Source: Hydrogenophaga sp.
Lineage (GTDB): Bacteria; Pseudomonadota; Gammaproteobacteria; Burkholderiales; Burkholderiaceae_C
Direction: 5' to 3'
Length of the DNA stretch: 64,000 bases
Assembly (NCBI GenBank): GCA_016741995.1
Contig: JACVCO010000002.1
Location: 186,001 to 250,000, forward strand
The notes under the pieces were generated by a model. The model did not search any database and was not told where the DNA came from. It was given only the letters and a program-made list of their open reading frames with translations. Positions 26,856 through 35,035 of the stretch are shown piece by piece (the stretch's first letter is position 1; each line of letters starts with the position of its first letter). A program made the position numbers and the translations under genes.

Positions 26856-27848
26856 ATGAATCACACCTTCAAATCCACCGCTCGCCTGAACCGCCGCCAG
26901 GCGGTCATGTCGCTGGGGGCCCTGTCCCTGAGCCTGAACTGGTTCGGCGCCGCCCGTGCCAGCGGCCCGGTCAGATTCATCCTTCCGGTGAGCGCAGGTT
27001 CCGGCGTCGACACCATCGCCCGCGCCGCCGGCAACCAGCTGGGTGTGGCACTGGGTGCACCGGTCGTGATCGAAAACCAGCCGGGCGCTGGTGGCGTGGT
27101 GGGTACACAGGCGCTGGTGAAGGCTGCGCCCGATGGACAGACGCTCAGTCTGGTGTCGAACAACCATGTGATTTATCCAGCTGTCATCAAATCGCTGTCC
27201 TTCGACCCGATTGCCGACATCACGCCCATCTCGATCGTGGCCACGTCGCCGCTGGTCATCGTCACACGACCCGATTTCCCGGCCAGAAACCTCAAGGAGT
27301 TCCGCGATCAGCTCAAGGCGAACCCGGGCAGGTTCAACTTCGGCTCCGCGGGCAACGGCACCATCCTGCACTTGGCGGCCGAGCTGTTCAAGGACGTGGC
27401 GGGCGTGTTCTCCACACACATCCCGTACCGCGGCACGGGTCCGTTGATCAATGACCTGATGGGTGGCCAGGTCGATTGGGCCGTGATTGCGCTCCCGGCC
27501 ATCCGGGGTCAGATCGAGAGTGGTCGCCTGCAAGGCCTGGCGGTGGGAACCCAGCAGCGCGTTGCCGGGTTCCCGCAGTTGCCCACGGCGGTGGAGCAGG
27601 GGTTCGACAAGTACGTGGTGGAAGGTTGGGTGGCTGCCGTGGGGCCCAGGGGGATGTCCGCCGAGCAGGTGGCGCGCACGCACGCTGCTTTCGTCACCGC
27701 CTTCAGTACGCCCGAGGTCAAGGACGCCATGGCCAAGCAAGGCAACACCATCGTGCTGTCGTCACCTGAGGCAGCGGCCGTGCAGTTCAAGTCGGAACTG
27801 GTGCGCTATGCCGCGCTGGTCAAGAAATCCGGCATGGTGGCCCAGTGA
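26856..27848 (+). CDS. Bug/TctC-family binding protein in the lyase operon
   Basis: A 330-residue periplasmic receptor. The leader has a twin-arginine-like NRRQAVMSLGALSLSL segment ending near AARA (about residue 33). The mature part has VRFILPVSAGSGVDTIARAAG, VVIENQPGAGGVVGTQ and FSTHIPYRGTGPLIND, all Bug hallmarks. AAGGAG precedes the ATG by six to seven bases. Because no TctA/TctB genes are nearby, it must use membrane components encoded elsewhere or act as a sensor. Its place in the operon suggests that it binds the organic acid handled by the lyase and CoA-transferase. Confidence 0.92.
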   Translation: MNHTFKSTARLNRRQAVMSLGALSLSLNWFGAARASGPVRFILPVSAGSGVDTIARAAGNQLGVALGAPVVIENQPGAGGVVGTQALVKAAPDGQTLSLVSNNHVIYPAVIKSLSFDPIADITPISIVATSPLVIVTRPDFPARNLKEFRDQLKANPGRFNFGSAGNGTILHLAAELFKDVAGVFSTHIPYRGTGPLINDLMGGQVDWAVIALPAIRGQIESGRLQGLAVGTQQRVAGFPQLPTAVEQGFDKYVVEGWVAAVGPRGMSAEQVARTHAAFVTAFSTPEVKDAMAKQGNTIVLSSPEAAAVQFKSELVRYAALVKKSGMVAQ

Positions 27849-27858
27849 GGCGATTCCC

Positions 27859-28392
27859 ATGACCGTGTACAGCTTGGGCGAACAGCAGCCCCATCTGGAT
27901 CGGGATACCTGGGTGGCACCCTCTGCGCAGGTGGTGGGGGGCGTGCACATGGGGGCAGGCTGCAGCGTTTGGTTCGGTGCGGTGATCCGGGCCGACAACG
28001 AGCCCATGCACATCGGCGCCGGCAGCAATGTGCAGGATGGAGCGGTGTTGCACTCCGACCCCGGATTTCCGTTGCTCATCGAGGAAAACGTGACCATCGG
28101 CCACCAGGCCATGCTGCACGGCTGCACCGTTGGCGCGGGCTCGCTCATCGGCATCGGTGCCGTTGTGCTCAACGGTGCACGGATCGGCAAGCAATGTCTG
28201 GTGGCGGCGGGTGCGCTGGTGACGGAGGGCAAACAGTTCCCTGATGGCTGTCTGATCGTTGGCAGCCCGGCGGTGGTCAAACGACCACTCAGCCCCGAGC
28301 AGATCGGCGGGCTGCTTGACAGCGCAAACCACTATCGGGAGAACGCGCGCCGGTACGCGCAGACCCTGGTCGCGCAGCCAGAAAACGGCTGA
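27859..28392 (+). CDS. Gamma-carbonic-anhydrase-like hexapeptide protein (PaaY-like)
   Basis: A 177-residue left-handed beta-helix protein. Repeated hexapeptide turns (VGGVHMGAGCSVWFGAVIRADN, IGAGSNVQDGAVLHSDPG, VTIGHQAMLHGCTVGAGSLIGIGA) carry the metal-binding histidines in HSD, GHQAMLHG. The fold includes gamma carbonic anhydrases and the thioesterase PaaY of phenylacetate catabolism. The start at 27859 lies ten bases after the Bug gene stop. Because a PaaI-type thioesterase gene follows, a housekeeping thioesterase role for dead-end CoA adducts is as likely as carbonic anhydrase activity. Confidence 0.88.
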   Translation: MTVYSLGEQQPHLDRDTWVAPSAQVVGGVHMGAGCSVWFGAVIRADNEPMHIGAGSNVQDGAVLHSDPGFPLLIEENVTIGHQAMLHGCTVGAGSLIGIGAVVLNGARIGKQCLVAAGALVTEGKQFPDGCLIVGSPAVVKRPLSPEQIGGLLDSANHYRENARRYAQTLVAQPENG

Positions 28393-28481
28393 TGCGGCGT
28401 CATGCAGATGCGATGCCCGCGAAGCCGGCATCGGGGCTAGCGTGGACCCACCCTGCTACCGATATCGGTCCGCAGTCATGT

Positions 28482-28516
28482 TTTGTCTGAATGAAAATAA
28501 AACAGTGGTAGACAAT
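28482..28516. promoter_or_regulatory. AT-rich promoter with TTTGTCT/AGACAA inverted motif
   Basis: TTTGTCT at 28482-28488 and AGACAA at 28510-28515 are inverted copies, 21 bases apart, around an A-rich core. A -10-like GACAAT (28511-28516) overlaps the second arm. A similar arrangement precedes the CoA ligase gene at 29032-29066, so a shared regulator is possible. Confidence 0.45.
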
Positions 28517-28549
28517 GTGATTCGTTGTCTTCAACTGGACGGACCGAGC

Positions 28550-28978
28550 ATGAGCCATTCAACTGGAACGAGCGAAGAGTTGCTGCCATTGCAGGGCTGG
28601 AAGCGCCGTGATCTCGCCGGATTCATCGGCACCACCGGGCCGCTCTGGACACGTCGCGATGACAGTGGCTGGCGCTACGGGCTGCTGGTCGAGGAGCGGC
28701 ATCTCAACCCCGCGGGGGTCATGCACGGTGGTGCCCTGTGTACGCTGCTCGATCACGTCATCAGTACGGTGGCGTGGGAAGCCTGCGATCGCACGCCCTG
28801 CGTCACGCTGCAGCTTGACAGCCAGTTCCTGGCCGCGGTGAAGGCGGGGCAGTTCATCGAGGCCAGCGCCACCCTGGAGCACCGCACCAAGGGCATGGTC
28901 TTCATGCGGGGGCGGGTGGAGGTCGATGGTGCTGCGGTGATGGTGGGGCAGGCCATCCTGAAGATCGTCAACCGCTGA
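28550..28978 (+). CDS. PaaI-family hot-dog thioesterase
   Basis: A 142-residue acyl-CoA thioesterase of the PaaI type. The motif HLNPAGVMHGGALCTLLDHV at about residues 54-73 contains the conserved His-Gly-Gly and the Asp of the hot-dog active site. TLQLDSQFLAAVKAGQFIEASATLEHRTKGMVFMRGRV, read in shorter parts, follows as expected. It should hydrolyse aromatic or short-chain acyl-CoA, relieving CoA sequestration. The gene has its own AT-rich promoter and is followed by a terminator, so it looks monocistronic within the island. The start is at the first ATG after the promoter. Confidence 0.88.
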   Translation: MSHSTGTSEELLPLQGWKRRDLAGFIGTTGPLWTRRDDSGWRYGLLVEERHLNPAGVMHGGALCTLLDHVISTVAWEACDRTPCVTLQLDSQFLAAVKAGQFIEASATLEHRTKGMVFMRGRVEVDGAAVMVGQAILKIVNR

Positions 28979-28997
28979 CGCGCCATCATCTGGAGCC

Positions 28998-29019
28998 AGC
29001 GCCACTGGCGCTTTTTTTT
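28998..29019 (+). terminator. Intrinsic terminator after the PaaI gene
   Basis: AGCGCC (28998-29003) and GGCGCT (29007-29012) form a stem around ACT, followed by eight T residues. It separates the thioesterase gene from the CoA ligase operon. Confidence 0.85.
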
Positions 29020-29031
29020 GCCCTGATACTG

Positions 29032-29066
29032 TTTGTCTATGTACAAAGATAAAAGCATATTGACAA
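29032..29066. promoter_or_regulatory. AT-rich promoter with TTTGTCT/TGACAA inverted motif
   Basis: TTTGTCT at 29032-29038 and TGACAA at 29061-29066 flank an AT-rich core with an AAAGATAAAAG run. The spacing is close to that of the site at 28482-28516. It lies about 50 bases before the CoA ligase start and probably drives the ligase - hydratase - CoA-transferase - Bug unit. Confidence 0.45.
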
Positions 29067-29117
29067 AAATGAACTCGATCACGAAACTGCAACCCATCAG
29101 CAAACGGCTTGCGACAC

Positions 29118-30680
29118 ATGACACGACTCACCGATCTCAACCTGTACGCCGAGGCGCAAACGGCCTTCTCGCCAGACAAGCTCTGGGAACTGTTCGACGG
29201 CACCCGGGAGCAGCTCAACATCGCGCACGAGTGCGTGGACCGCCATGCCGGCAGCGGGCGCGATGCGTTGGTGGTGGTGCATGCCGATGGCACCGACGAA
29301 GTGCTGAGCTACGCGCAACTGGCGGCCGACTCGTCGCGGTTCGCGAACTTCCTTGAGCACAAGGGTGTGCAGTCGGGGGACCGCGTGGCCATCATGCTGG
29401 ACCCCTCGCGGGCCTTCTACACGGCCATGTTCGGCGTCATCAAACGGGGCGCCATTGCCGTGCCCCTGTTCACCCTGTTCGGGCCCGACGGGGTGCGGCT
29501 GCGGGTGAACGACTGCAAGCCCCGGCTGCTGGTGACCAATGCCCAGAAGGCGGAGATCGCGCAGTCCATCGCCGACACCGAGACCCTGGTCTACGACGAC
29601 GCGTTCCACGCCAGCCTGCAGGCGTTTCCCGCGACGTACGCCGTGCGCACCCGGGCCGACGATCTGGCGGTGTTCCAGTACACGTCGGGCACCACCCGGG
29701 AGCTGCCCGAGGCCGTCAAGCACACGCACAAGGCACTCGTCACGCTGACCGTGGCCGCGCTATACGGCACGGGCCTTCGCCCGGGGGACCGCTTCTTCTG
29801 TCCGTCCTCACCCGCCTGGGGCCATGGGCTGTGGCACGGCACGCTGGCGCCGCTGGCGATGGGCCTCACGGTGGGGGCCTACAGCGGCCGGTTCAACCCG
29901 GAGCGGTTGCTGCAGGCGCTGCACCAGCACCGCTTCACCAACATGAGCGCGGCGGCCACGCACTACCGCATGATGAAGAACTGCGGCAAGGCGGAGCAGT
30001 ACCGGTTCGCCTTCACCAAGTTGTCCTTCACCGGCGAGCCGATCGACGACGACACGGCCCGCTTCATCTGGCGCACCTTCGGCCTGGAGGTGTGCAGCAT
30101 GTACGGCACGACCGAGATCGGCGTTGTGCTGGTGAGCTACCCCGGCGCAACGGATTTCATCGTCAAGCGCGGCTCGCTCGGCAAGCCGGTGCCCGGCACG
30201 CGGGTGGAGGTGCACGACGCCAATGGCCAGGTCTGCCCGCCCGGTGTCACGGGCGAACTGATGGTGATGCGCCGCGGGCAGTGGGTGCGCACCAAAGACC
30301 TCGGCCGCACCGACGCCGATGGCTACTTCTATCACGGGGGGCGCGCCGACGACGTGATCATCTCCGCCGGCTGGACGATGAGCGCGGTCGAGATCGAGAA
30401 CGTGATGCTGATGCACCCCGACGTGCTGGAAGCCGCCGCCATCGGCGTGCCCGACGAACTGCGCGGTCTGGTGGTCAAGGCCTTCATCGTCAGCCACCGC
30501 GGCGCGAGCGAAGCCTTCACCGAAGAGATCCAGGACCTCGTGCGCCACAAGCTCAGCCAGCACGAGTACCCGCGCCACGTGGCCTACGTGAGCGAACTGC
30601 CCAAGACCCCCGCCGGCAAGGTGCACCGCAAGGTGCTGCGCCAGCGCGAGCTCGACGCCTCGATGGCCGTCGCTTCCTGA
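29118..30680 (+). CDS. AMP-dependent acyl-CoA ligase with an altered P-loop
   Basis: A 520-residue ANL-superfamily ligase. Most core motifs are present: GDRVAIML, SMYGTTEIG (A5), TKDLGRTDADGYFYHGGRADDVI (A7-A8) and the C-terminal catalytic Lys in KTPAGKVHRKVLR (A10). The A3 P-loop reads YTSGTTRELPEAVKH at residues 188-202, where the usual form is TSGTTGxPKGVxH: one extra residue is present and the Lys is Glu198. Activity is therefore likely but with an unusual nucleotide loop. The best relatives by pattern are benzoate- and cyclohexanecarboxylate-type ligases. ATG 29118 is chosen over an in-frame TTG at 29109. It heads the second operon of the island. Confidence 0.87.
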   Translation: MTRLTDLNLYAEAQTAFSPDKLWELFDGTREQLNIAHECVDRHAGSGRDALVVVHADGTDEVLSYAQLAADSSRFANFLEHKGVQSGDRVAIMLDPSRAFYTAMFGVIKRGAIAVPLFTLFGPDGVRLRVNDCKPRLLVTNAQKAEIAQSIADTETLVYDDAFHASLQAFPATYAVRTRADDLAVFQYTSGTTRELPEAVKHTHKALVTLTVAALYGTGLRPGDRFFCPSSPAWGHGLWHGTLAPLAMGLTVGAYSGRFNPERLLQALHQHRFTNMSAAATHYRMMKNCGKAEQYRFAFTKLSFTGEPIDDDTARFIWRTFGLEVCSMYGTTEIGVVLVSYPGATDFIVKRGSLGKPVPGTRVEVHDANGQVCPPGVTGELMVMRRGQWVRTKDLGRTDADGYFYHGGRADDVIISAGWTMSAVEIENVMLMHPDVLEAAAIGVPDELRGLVVKAFIVSHRGASEAFTEEIQDLVRHKLSQHEYPRHVAYVSELPKTPAGKVHRKVLRQRELDASMAVAS

Positions 30681-30726
30681 TCCATCCCCCTTTTTTCTTT
30701 TTCACACCAGCAAGGAGACATCCGAC

Positions 30727-31872
30727 ATGTTGACCAAAGTGCAGCAACGCAGCTTTCCCAAGATCACCGAGCAAGGCCTGGACGAGCTGCGTCAGCGCAT
30801 CGGCGTGAAGATCGGCCAGACCGCCGAGCCGTGGTGCCACGAGGCCACGCGCGACAACATCCGCCACTACGCCCACGGCATCGGTGACGACAACCCGCTC
30901 TGGTGCGACCCCGAGTACGCGGCCAAGACCTCGTACGGCACGCTCGTGGCGCTGCCCAGTTTCCTGTTCGCCACCAGCCGCATCGTTTCGGGCTACGTGG
31001 GCGGCCTGCCCGGTGTGCACGCCATGTGGTCGGGCGCCGACTGGACCTGGCACAAACCGGTGCTGCGCAACGACGAGATCCGCACCGAAGCGCATCTGAA
31101 GGACCTGATCGAACACCAGACCCGCTTCGCGGGGCGCGCCATCCAGCAGATCTACCACGTCGACTTCTTCAACCAGAGCGGCGACAAGGTGGCCGAAGCC
31201 GACAGCTGGTGCTTCCGTACCGAGCGCGACCAGGCCCGCGAACAGGGCACCAAGTACCGCGAGGTGCGTTCGCGCGAGCCGCGCCGCTACACCGACGAAG
31301 AGTTGGGCGAGGCCTACAAGCTCTACCGCAACGAGGAAGTGCGCGGCGCCGTGCCGCGTTACTGGGAGGACGTGAAAGAGGGCGAGGAACTGCCCACGAT
31401 GTTCAAGGGGCCGATGACCGTGACCGGCTTCATCGCCTATGCGCAGGGCTGGGGTGGCCTCTACATCCGCGCCAACAAGCTGGCCTGGAAGCTGATCGAC
31501 GCGCACCCGGGCGTGGGCATCAAGAACCGCTTCGGCATCCCCGACGTGCCCGAGCGCGTGCACTGGGAAGAGGACTTCGCGCTGGAAGTGGGCGCACCCG
31601 GTGCGTACGACTACGGCCCGGAGCGCACCTCCTGGCTCACGCACCACCTCACGAACTGGATGGGCGATGCCGGCTTCCTGCACAAGGCGAGCTGCCAGGT
31701 GCGCCGCCACAACCCCGAGGGCGACATGCTCTTCATCAAGGGGCATGTGAAGCGCAAGTTCGTCGAGAACGGCCAGCACATGGTCGAGATCGCGCAGGAA
31801 GGCCGCAACCAGGATGGCGAGCTCTCCGTCATCGGCAGCGGCATCGTGGTCCTGCCGTCCAAGGCTCGCTGA
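30727..31872 (+). CDS. Double hot-dog MaoC/FAS1-like hydratase
   Basis: A 381-residue protein with two hot-dog domains. The N-terminal half looks like the FAS1-type dehydratase domain (WCHEATRDNIRHYAHGIGDDNPLWCDPEYA), and the C-terminal half is a MaoC-like domain (YWEDVKEGEELPTMFKGPMTVTGFIAYAQGWGG). The D...N..H pattern of enoyl-CoA hydratases is visible in the first half as GDDNPLWCD. It should hydrate an enoyl-CoA or dehydrate the hydroxyacyl-CoA; mesaconyl-CoA hydratase is a distant analogue. AAGGAG precedes the start, and the CoA-transferase gene begins three bases after its stop. Confidence 0.85.
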   Translation: MLTKVQQRSFPKITEQGLDELRQRIGVKIGQTAEPWCHEATRDNIRHYAHGIGDDNPLWCDPEYAAKTSYGTLVALPSFLFATSRIVSGYVGGLPGVHAMWSGADWTWHKPVLRNDEIRTEAHLKDLIEHQTRFAGRAIQQIYHVDFFNQSGDKVAEADSWCFRTERDQAREQGTKYREVRSREPRRYTDEELGEAYKLYRNEEVRGAVPRYWEDVKEGEELPTMFKGPMTVTGFIAYAQGWGGLYIRANKLAWKLIDAHPGVGIKNRFGIPDVPERVHWEEDFALEVGAPGAYDYGPERTSWLTHHLTNWMGDAGFLHKASCQVRRHNPEGDMLFIKGHVKRKFVENGQHMVEIAQEGRNQDGELSVIGSGIVVLPSKAR

Positions 31873-31875
31873 GCG

Positions 31876-33117
31876 ATGAACCGGCAACCATCCGCGGCAT
31901 TGCACGGTCTTAAGGTCATCGACCTGACCCGCGTGCTGGCCGGACCGCTCTGCACGCAGATGCTGGCCGAGCACGGGGCGGATGTGATCAAGGTCGAGCC
32001 GCCGTCGGGTGACGAGACGCGCCGGCTCGGGCCGCCATTCGACGCGGCGGGCGACGCAGCCTACTTCTCGGCGCTGAACCGCGGCAAGCGCACGCTCAGC
32101 CTGGACCTTTCCCGGCCCGAGGCGCAGGAAGTGCTGCACCGCCTGCTGAGCGACGCCGACGTGCTGGTGGAGAACTTTCTGCCCGGCACGCTGGAGCGCT
32201 GGGGCCTGGGCTACGAGCAGGCCCTGGCGGCGCGTTACCCGCGGCTGGTGTACTGCAGCATCACCGGCTTCGGCGCCGACGGACCGCTGGGCGGCATGCC
32301 GGGCTACGACGCGGTGCTGCAGGCGCAGTGCGGGCTCATGAGCGTCAACGGCGACGAACACGGCGGCGCAACACGCGTGGGCGTGCCGGTGGTGGACCAC
32401 CTCACCGGCTATGTCGCCATGAATGGCATCCTGATGGCCTTGCGGGCACGCGACCGCGACGGCCGTGGCCAGCGTGTTGAAGCGGCGCTCTACGACACCG
32501 CGCTGAGCCTGCTGCTGCCGCACGCCGCCAACTGGTTTGCGTCGCAGCAGCAACCGGGCCTGCTCGGCAGCGCGCACCCCAACATCGCGCCCTACGACAA
32601 GTTCCGCGCGCTCGATGGCGAGATCTTTCTGGGCATCGTCAGCGACGCGCAGTTCCGCCGCTTCTGCGAACACGTGGGCGCTCCGGCGCTGCCGGCCGAT
32701 GCGCGCTTCGTGTCGAATGCGCTGCGCGTGGTTCACCGCGACGCGCTCAAGCAGGCGATCGAGCTGGCCATCGCCGACCAGGCGCGTGGCCCGCTCTGTG
32801 AATCGCTGATGCGCATCGGCGTGCCGGCCGCGGCGGTGCTGACCGTGCCGCAGGCGCTGGACCACCCGCACTGCACCCACCGCGGCATGGTGGTGCAGCG
32901 CGGAGACCACACCGGGCTGCGCGCGCCGGTGCGCTTGTGTGGCACGCCCGGCCAAGCGGGCGATGCACCGCCGCGCTTTGCGCAACACACCCGCGACATC
33001 CTCACCCGACTGGGCTATGGCGAAGACGAGTTGCGGCGCCTGAGCGCCAGCGGCGCGGTGCCCGGCCTGGCCACCAGCACCGACAACCGGCACGGAGCCA
33101 CGCATGCATTGACCTGA
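31876..33117 (+). CDS. Second CaiB/BaiF-type CoA-transferase
   Basis: A 413-residue class III CoA-transferase with candidate catalytic Asp174 in GVPVVDHLTGY. Family motifs include LHGLKVIDLTRVLAGPLCTQMLAEHGADVIKVEPP, read in parts, and DVLVENFLPGTLERWGLGYE. Sequence differs widely from the transferase at 25609-26817, so this is not a recent duplication. It starts three bases after the hydratase stop and ends 41 bases before the third Bug gene. Together with the ligase and hydratase it gives two ways to attach CoA in one operon, suggesting a substrate that is activated more than once or recycled CoA. Confidence 0.92.
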   Translation: MNRQPSAALHGLKVIDLTRVLAGPLCTQMLAEHGADVIKVEPPSGDETRRLGPPFDAAGDAAYFSALNRGKRTLSLDLSRPEAQEVLHRLLSDADVLVENFLPGTLERWGLGYEQALAARYPRLVYCSITGFGADGPLGGMPGYDAVLQAQCGLMSVNGDEHGGATRVGVPVVDHLTGYVAMNGILMALRARDRDGRGQRVEAALYDTALSLLLPHAANWFASQQQPGLLGSAHPNIAPYDKFRALDGEIFLGIVSDAQFRRFCEHVGAPALPADARFVSNALRVVHRDALKQAIELAIADQARGPLCESLMRIGVPAAAVLTVPQALDHPHCTHRGMVVQRGDHTGLRAPVRLCGTPGQAGDAPPRFAQHTRDILTRLGYGEDELRRLSASGAVPGLATSTDNRHGATHALT

Positions 33118-33158
33118 GCGACCCCCATCATTCATCCACCCAAGCAGGAGACAAACAC

Positions 33159-34136
33159 ATGAAAAAGATCGCATCGACGATCCTCGCCCTCGGCACCGCC
33201 TTCGGTCTGACCGCGCTGATGCCCCTGGGCGCGGCGGCGCAGGGCTACCCGAACAAGCCCATCAAGATCATCGTGGCCTACCCCGCGGGGCAAGGCACCG
33301 ACATCGCCACGCGCTACCTCGCCGAGCAGATGTCGCGCGAGCTGGGTCAGCCCATCGTCATCGACAACAAGCCCGGCGCCGGCGGCAACCTGGGCACCGA
33401 ACTGGCCGCGCGTTCGCCCGCGGACGGCTACACCCTGACCATGGGCACCAACGCCACCCACGTGCTCAACCAGTTCCTGTATGCGCGCCTGGCCTACGAG
33501 CCCGAGCAGGATTTCGTTCCGGTGGCGCTGGTGGGCACCTTCCCGATGGTGGTGGCGGTGAACCCGGCCTCACCGATCCAGGGCACGGCCGAGCTGTTGG
33601 GTGAAGTGCGCCGCAATGCGCGCGGTGCCGATGTCGCCTTGCCGAGCACCAGCGCGCGCCTGGTGGTTGAACTGCTCAAGGAGCGTTCCGGGGTGGCGCT
33701 GTTCGGCGTGCCCTACAAGGGCGCCAGCGGCGCGGTGGCCGACGTGATGGGCGGGCAGGTGCCGGTGATCGTGGACACGCCGACCAGCCTGCGGCCGCTG
33801 CTGAGCGGGGGCAAGCTGCGCGCCATCGCCGTCACCTCGCGCCAACCGAGCGCGCTGGTGCCCGGCATCAAGACCGTGGCCGAGCAAGGCCATGCGGGGT
33901 TCGAGGTGGTGGCCTGGAACGCGCTCTATGCGCCCAAGGGCACACCGGCCGAGGTGGTGAACCTGCTCAACAAGACGCTCAACAAGGTGCTGCAGCAACC
34001 CGAGGCGCGCCAGAAGCTGCTTGATCTGGGCTTCGAACCCGCCGGTGGCCCCGCGTCGCAGCTCGAGGAATTTGCGCGCAGCGAGCGCACCAAGTGGAAG
34101 CCCATCATTGCGGCCGCTGGCATCCGCGTGGATTGA
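33159..34136 (+). CDS. Bug/TctC-family binding protein in the CoA-ligase operon
   Basis: A 325-residue receptor with a classical signal peptide (MKKIASTILALGTAFGLTAL... ending AAAQG near residue 28). Bug motifs are IKIIVAYPAGQGTDIATRYLAEQ (in part), IVIDNKPGAGGNLGTELAA and FGVPYKGASGAVADVMGG. CAGGAG lies upstream of the ATG. Like the other two Bug genes in the window it lacks TctA/TctB partners. The IclR regulator gene converges with it, ending 13 bases after its stop. The operon context implies binding of the aromatic or alicyclic acid activated by the CoA ligase. Confidence 0.92.
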   Translation: MKKIASTILALGTAFGLTALMPLGAAAQGYPNKPIKIIVAYPAGQGTDIATRYLAEQMSRELGQPIVIDNKPGAGGNLGTELAARSPADGYTLTMGTNATHVLNQFLYARLAYEPEQDFVPVALVGTFPMVVAVNPASPIQGTAELLGEVRRNARGADVALPSTSARLVVELLKERSGVALFGVPYKGASGAVADVMGGQVPVIVDTPTSLRPLLSGGKLRAIAVTSRQPSALVPGIKTVAEQGHAGFEVVAWNALYAPKGTPAEVVNLLNKTLNKVLQQPEARQKLLDLGFEPAGGPASQLEEFARSERTKWKPIIAAAGIRVD

Positions 34137-34149
34137 GCGGGCGAGGGCG

Positions 34150-34947
34150 TCAGACCAGCAGGTCCATCAGGGCCTGCGCCTCGCGCCGCATGTCGGCCAC
34201 GATGCGCGGCACCACGCTGGCGGTGAAATGGCTCGAGAGGCCGGCCGTCACCAGCGTGTGTGTCAGGCGCCCGGTTCGATCGATCAGTGGCACGGCGACC
34301 ACCGTGAGCCCGACCACGAAGTTGTCGCGATCGATGGACCAACCGCGCACGCGGGCCTGGTCCACTTCCTTCTTCCAGGCCTCGAAGCCCGGCGCCTTGT
34401 CCCAGGTGATCGTGTTGAAGCGCTTGCGCAACTGCGCTGACGTTTCTTCGCTGTAGGCCGCCATCAGGCGGCCCGTGGCGCTCACCAGGCTGCTGAACTC
34501 GCTGCCCACGTCGGTGTGCAGCCGGAACGGCTGGGTGGATTTGGACAACGCCAGCACCACCACCGATTGCCGCGACGTGATCTCGACCCCCATGGCCGTG
34601 ACGCCGTGCGCCGCCGCCAGCCGATCCAGCGCCGGCTGGGCGAGCCGCGCGAAACCGCCGTCTTCCAGCACGCTCTTGGCCAGGCGGATCATTCCGTTGC
34701 CCAGGGTGTAGCGCTTGGTGTCGGCGTCGATGCGCACCAGCTCTTCGCTCACCAGCACACGCAGGATGTGCAGGCAGGTGCTGGGCACCAGCGCCAGCGC
34801 ATCGGCAATGGCCTTCACCCCCATGCCCTGCTTGTTTTCACCGAGCAGGCGCAGGATGGCGATGGAGCGGGTGACGGCCGGCACGGCACGCACGCGCACT
34901 TCTTTCTTGGGGGGCTTGTCTCGGGTCGCCATGGTGGCCGGCATCAT
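34150..34947 (-). CDS. IclR-family transcriptional regulator
   Basis: A 265-residue IclR regulator. The winged helix lies at about residues 23-85 (AVTRSIAILRLLGENKQGMGVKAIADAL), and the effector-binding GAF-like domain follows (SVVVLALSKSTQPFRLHTDVGSEFS, SATGRLMAAY, NFVVGLTVVAVPLIDRTGRL). Such regulators often control aromatic and alicyclic acid catabolism. It converges on the CoA-ligase operon and is a plausible regulator of it. Starts at 34947, 34944 and 34932 are all in frame, and a GGAG...CTCC hairpin lies just upstream, so the exact start is uncertain. Confidence 0.9.
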   Translation of the reverse strand: MMPATMATRDKPPKKEVRVRAVPAVTRSIAILRLLGENKQGMGVKAIADALALVPSTCLHILRVLVSEELVRIDADTKRYTLGNGMIRLAKSVLEDGGFARLAQPALDRLAAAHGVTAMGVEITSRQSVVVLALSKSTQPFRLHTDVGSEFSSLVSATGRLMAAYSEETSAQLRKRFNTITWDKAPGFEAWKKEVDQARVRGWSIDRDNFVVGLTVVAVPLIDRTGRLTHTLVTAGLSSHFTASVVPRIVADMRREAQALMDLLV

Positions 34948-35035
34948 AGTGGAGCGGTTTTCTCCGCGCGCCCGATGCCGCGCGCGGTTTCTACCGATGG
35001 CAGACCATGCTGTTCGATGGTTTCGGACCGAGCGC

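Noticed and set aside
29118..30680. Frameshift explaining the odd P-loop of the CoA ligase
   Set aside because: The sequence before and after the motif stays in frame with intact family motifs, so an insertion with substitution is more likely than a shift.
30553..33174. An 870-codon minus-strand frame opposite the ligase, hydratase and CoA-transferase genes
   Set aside because: It is antisense to three well-supported genes and has low-complexity composition.
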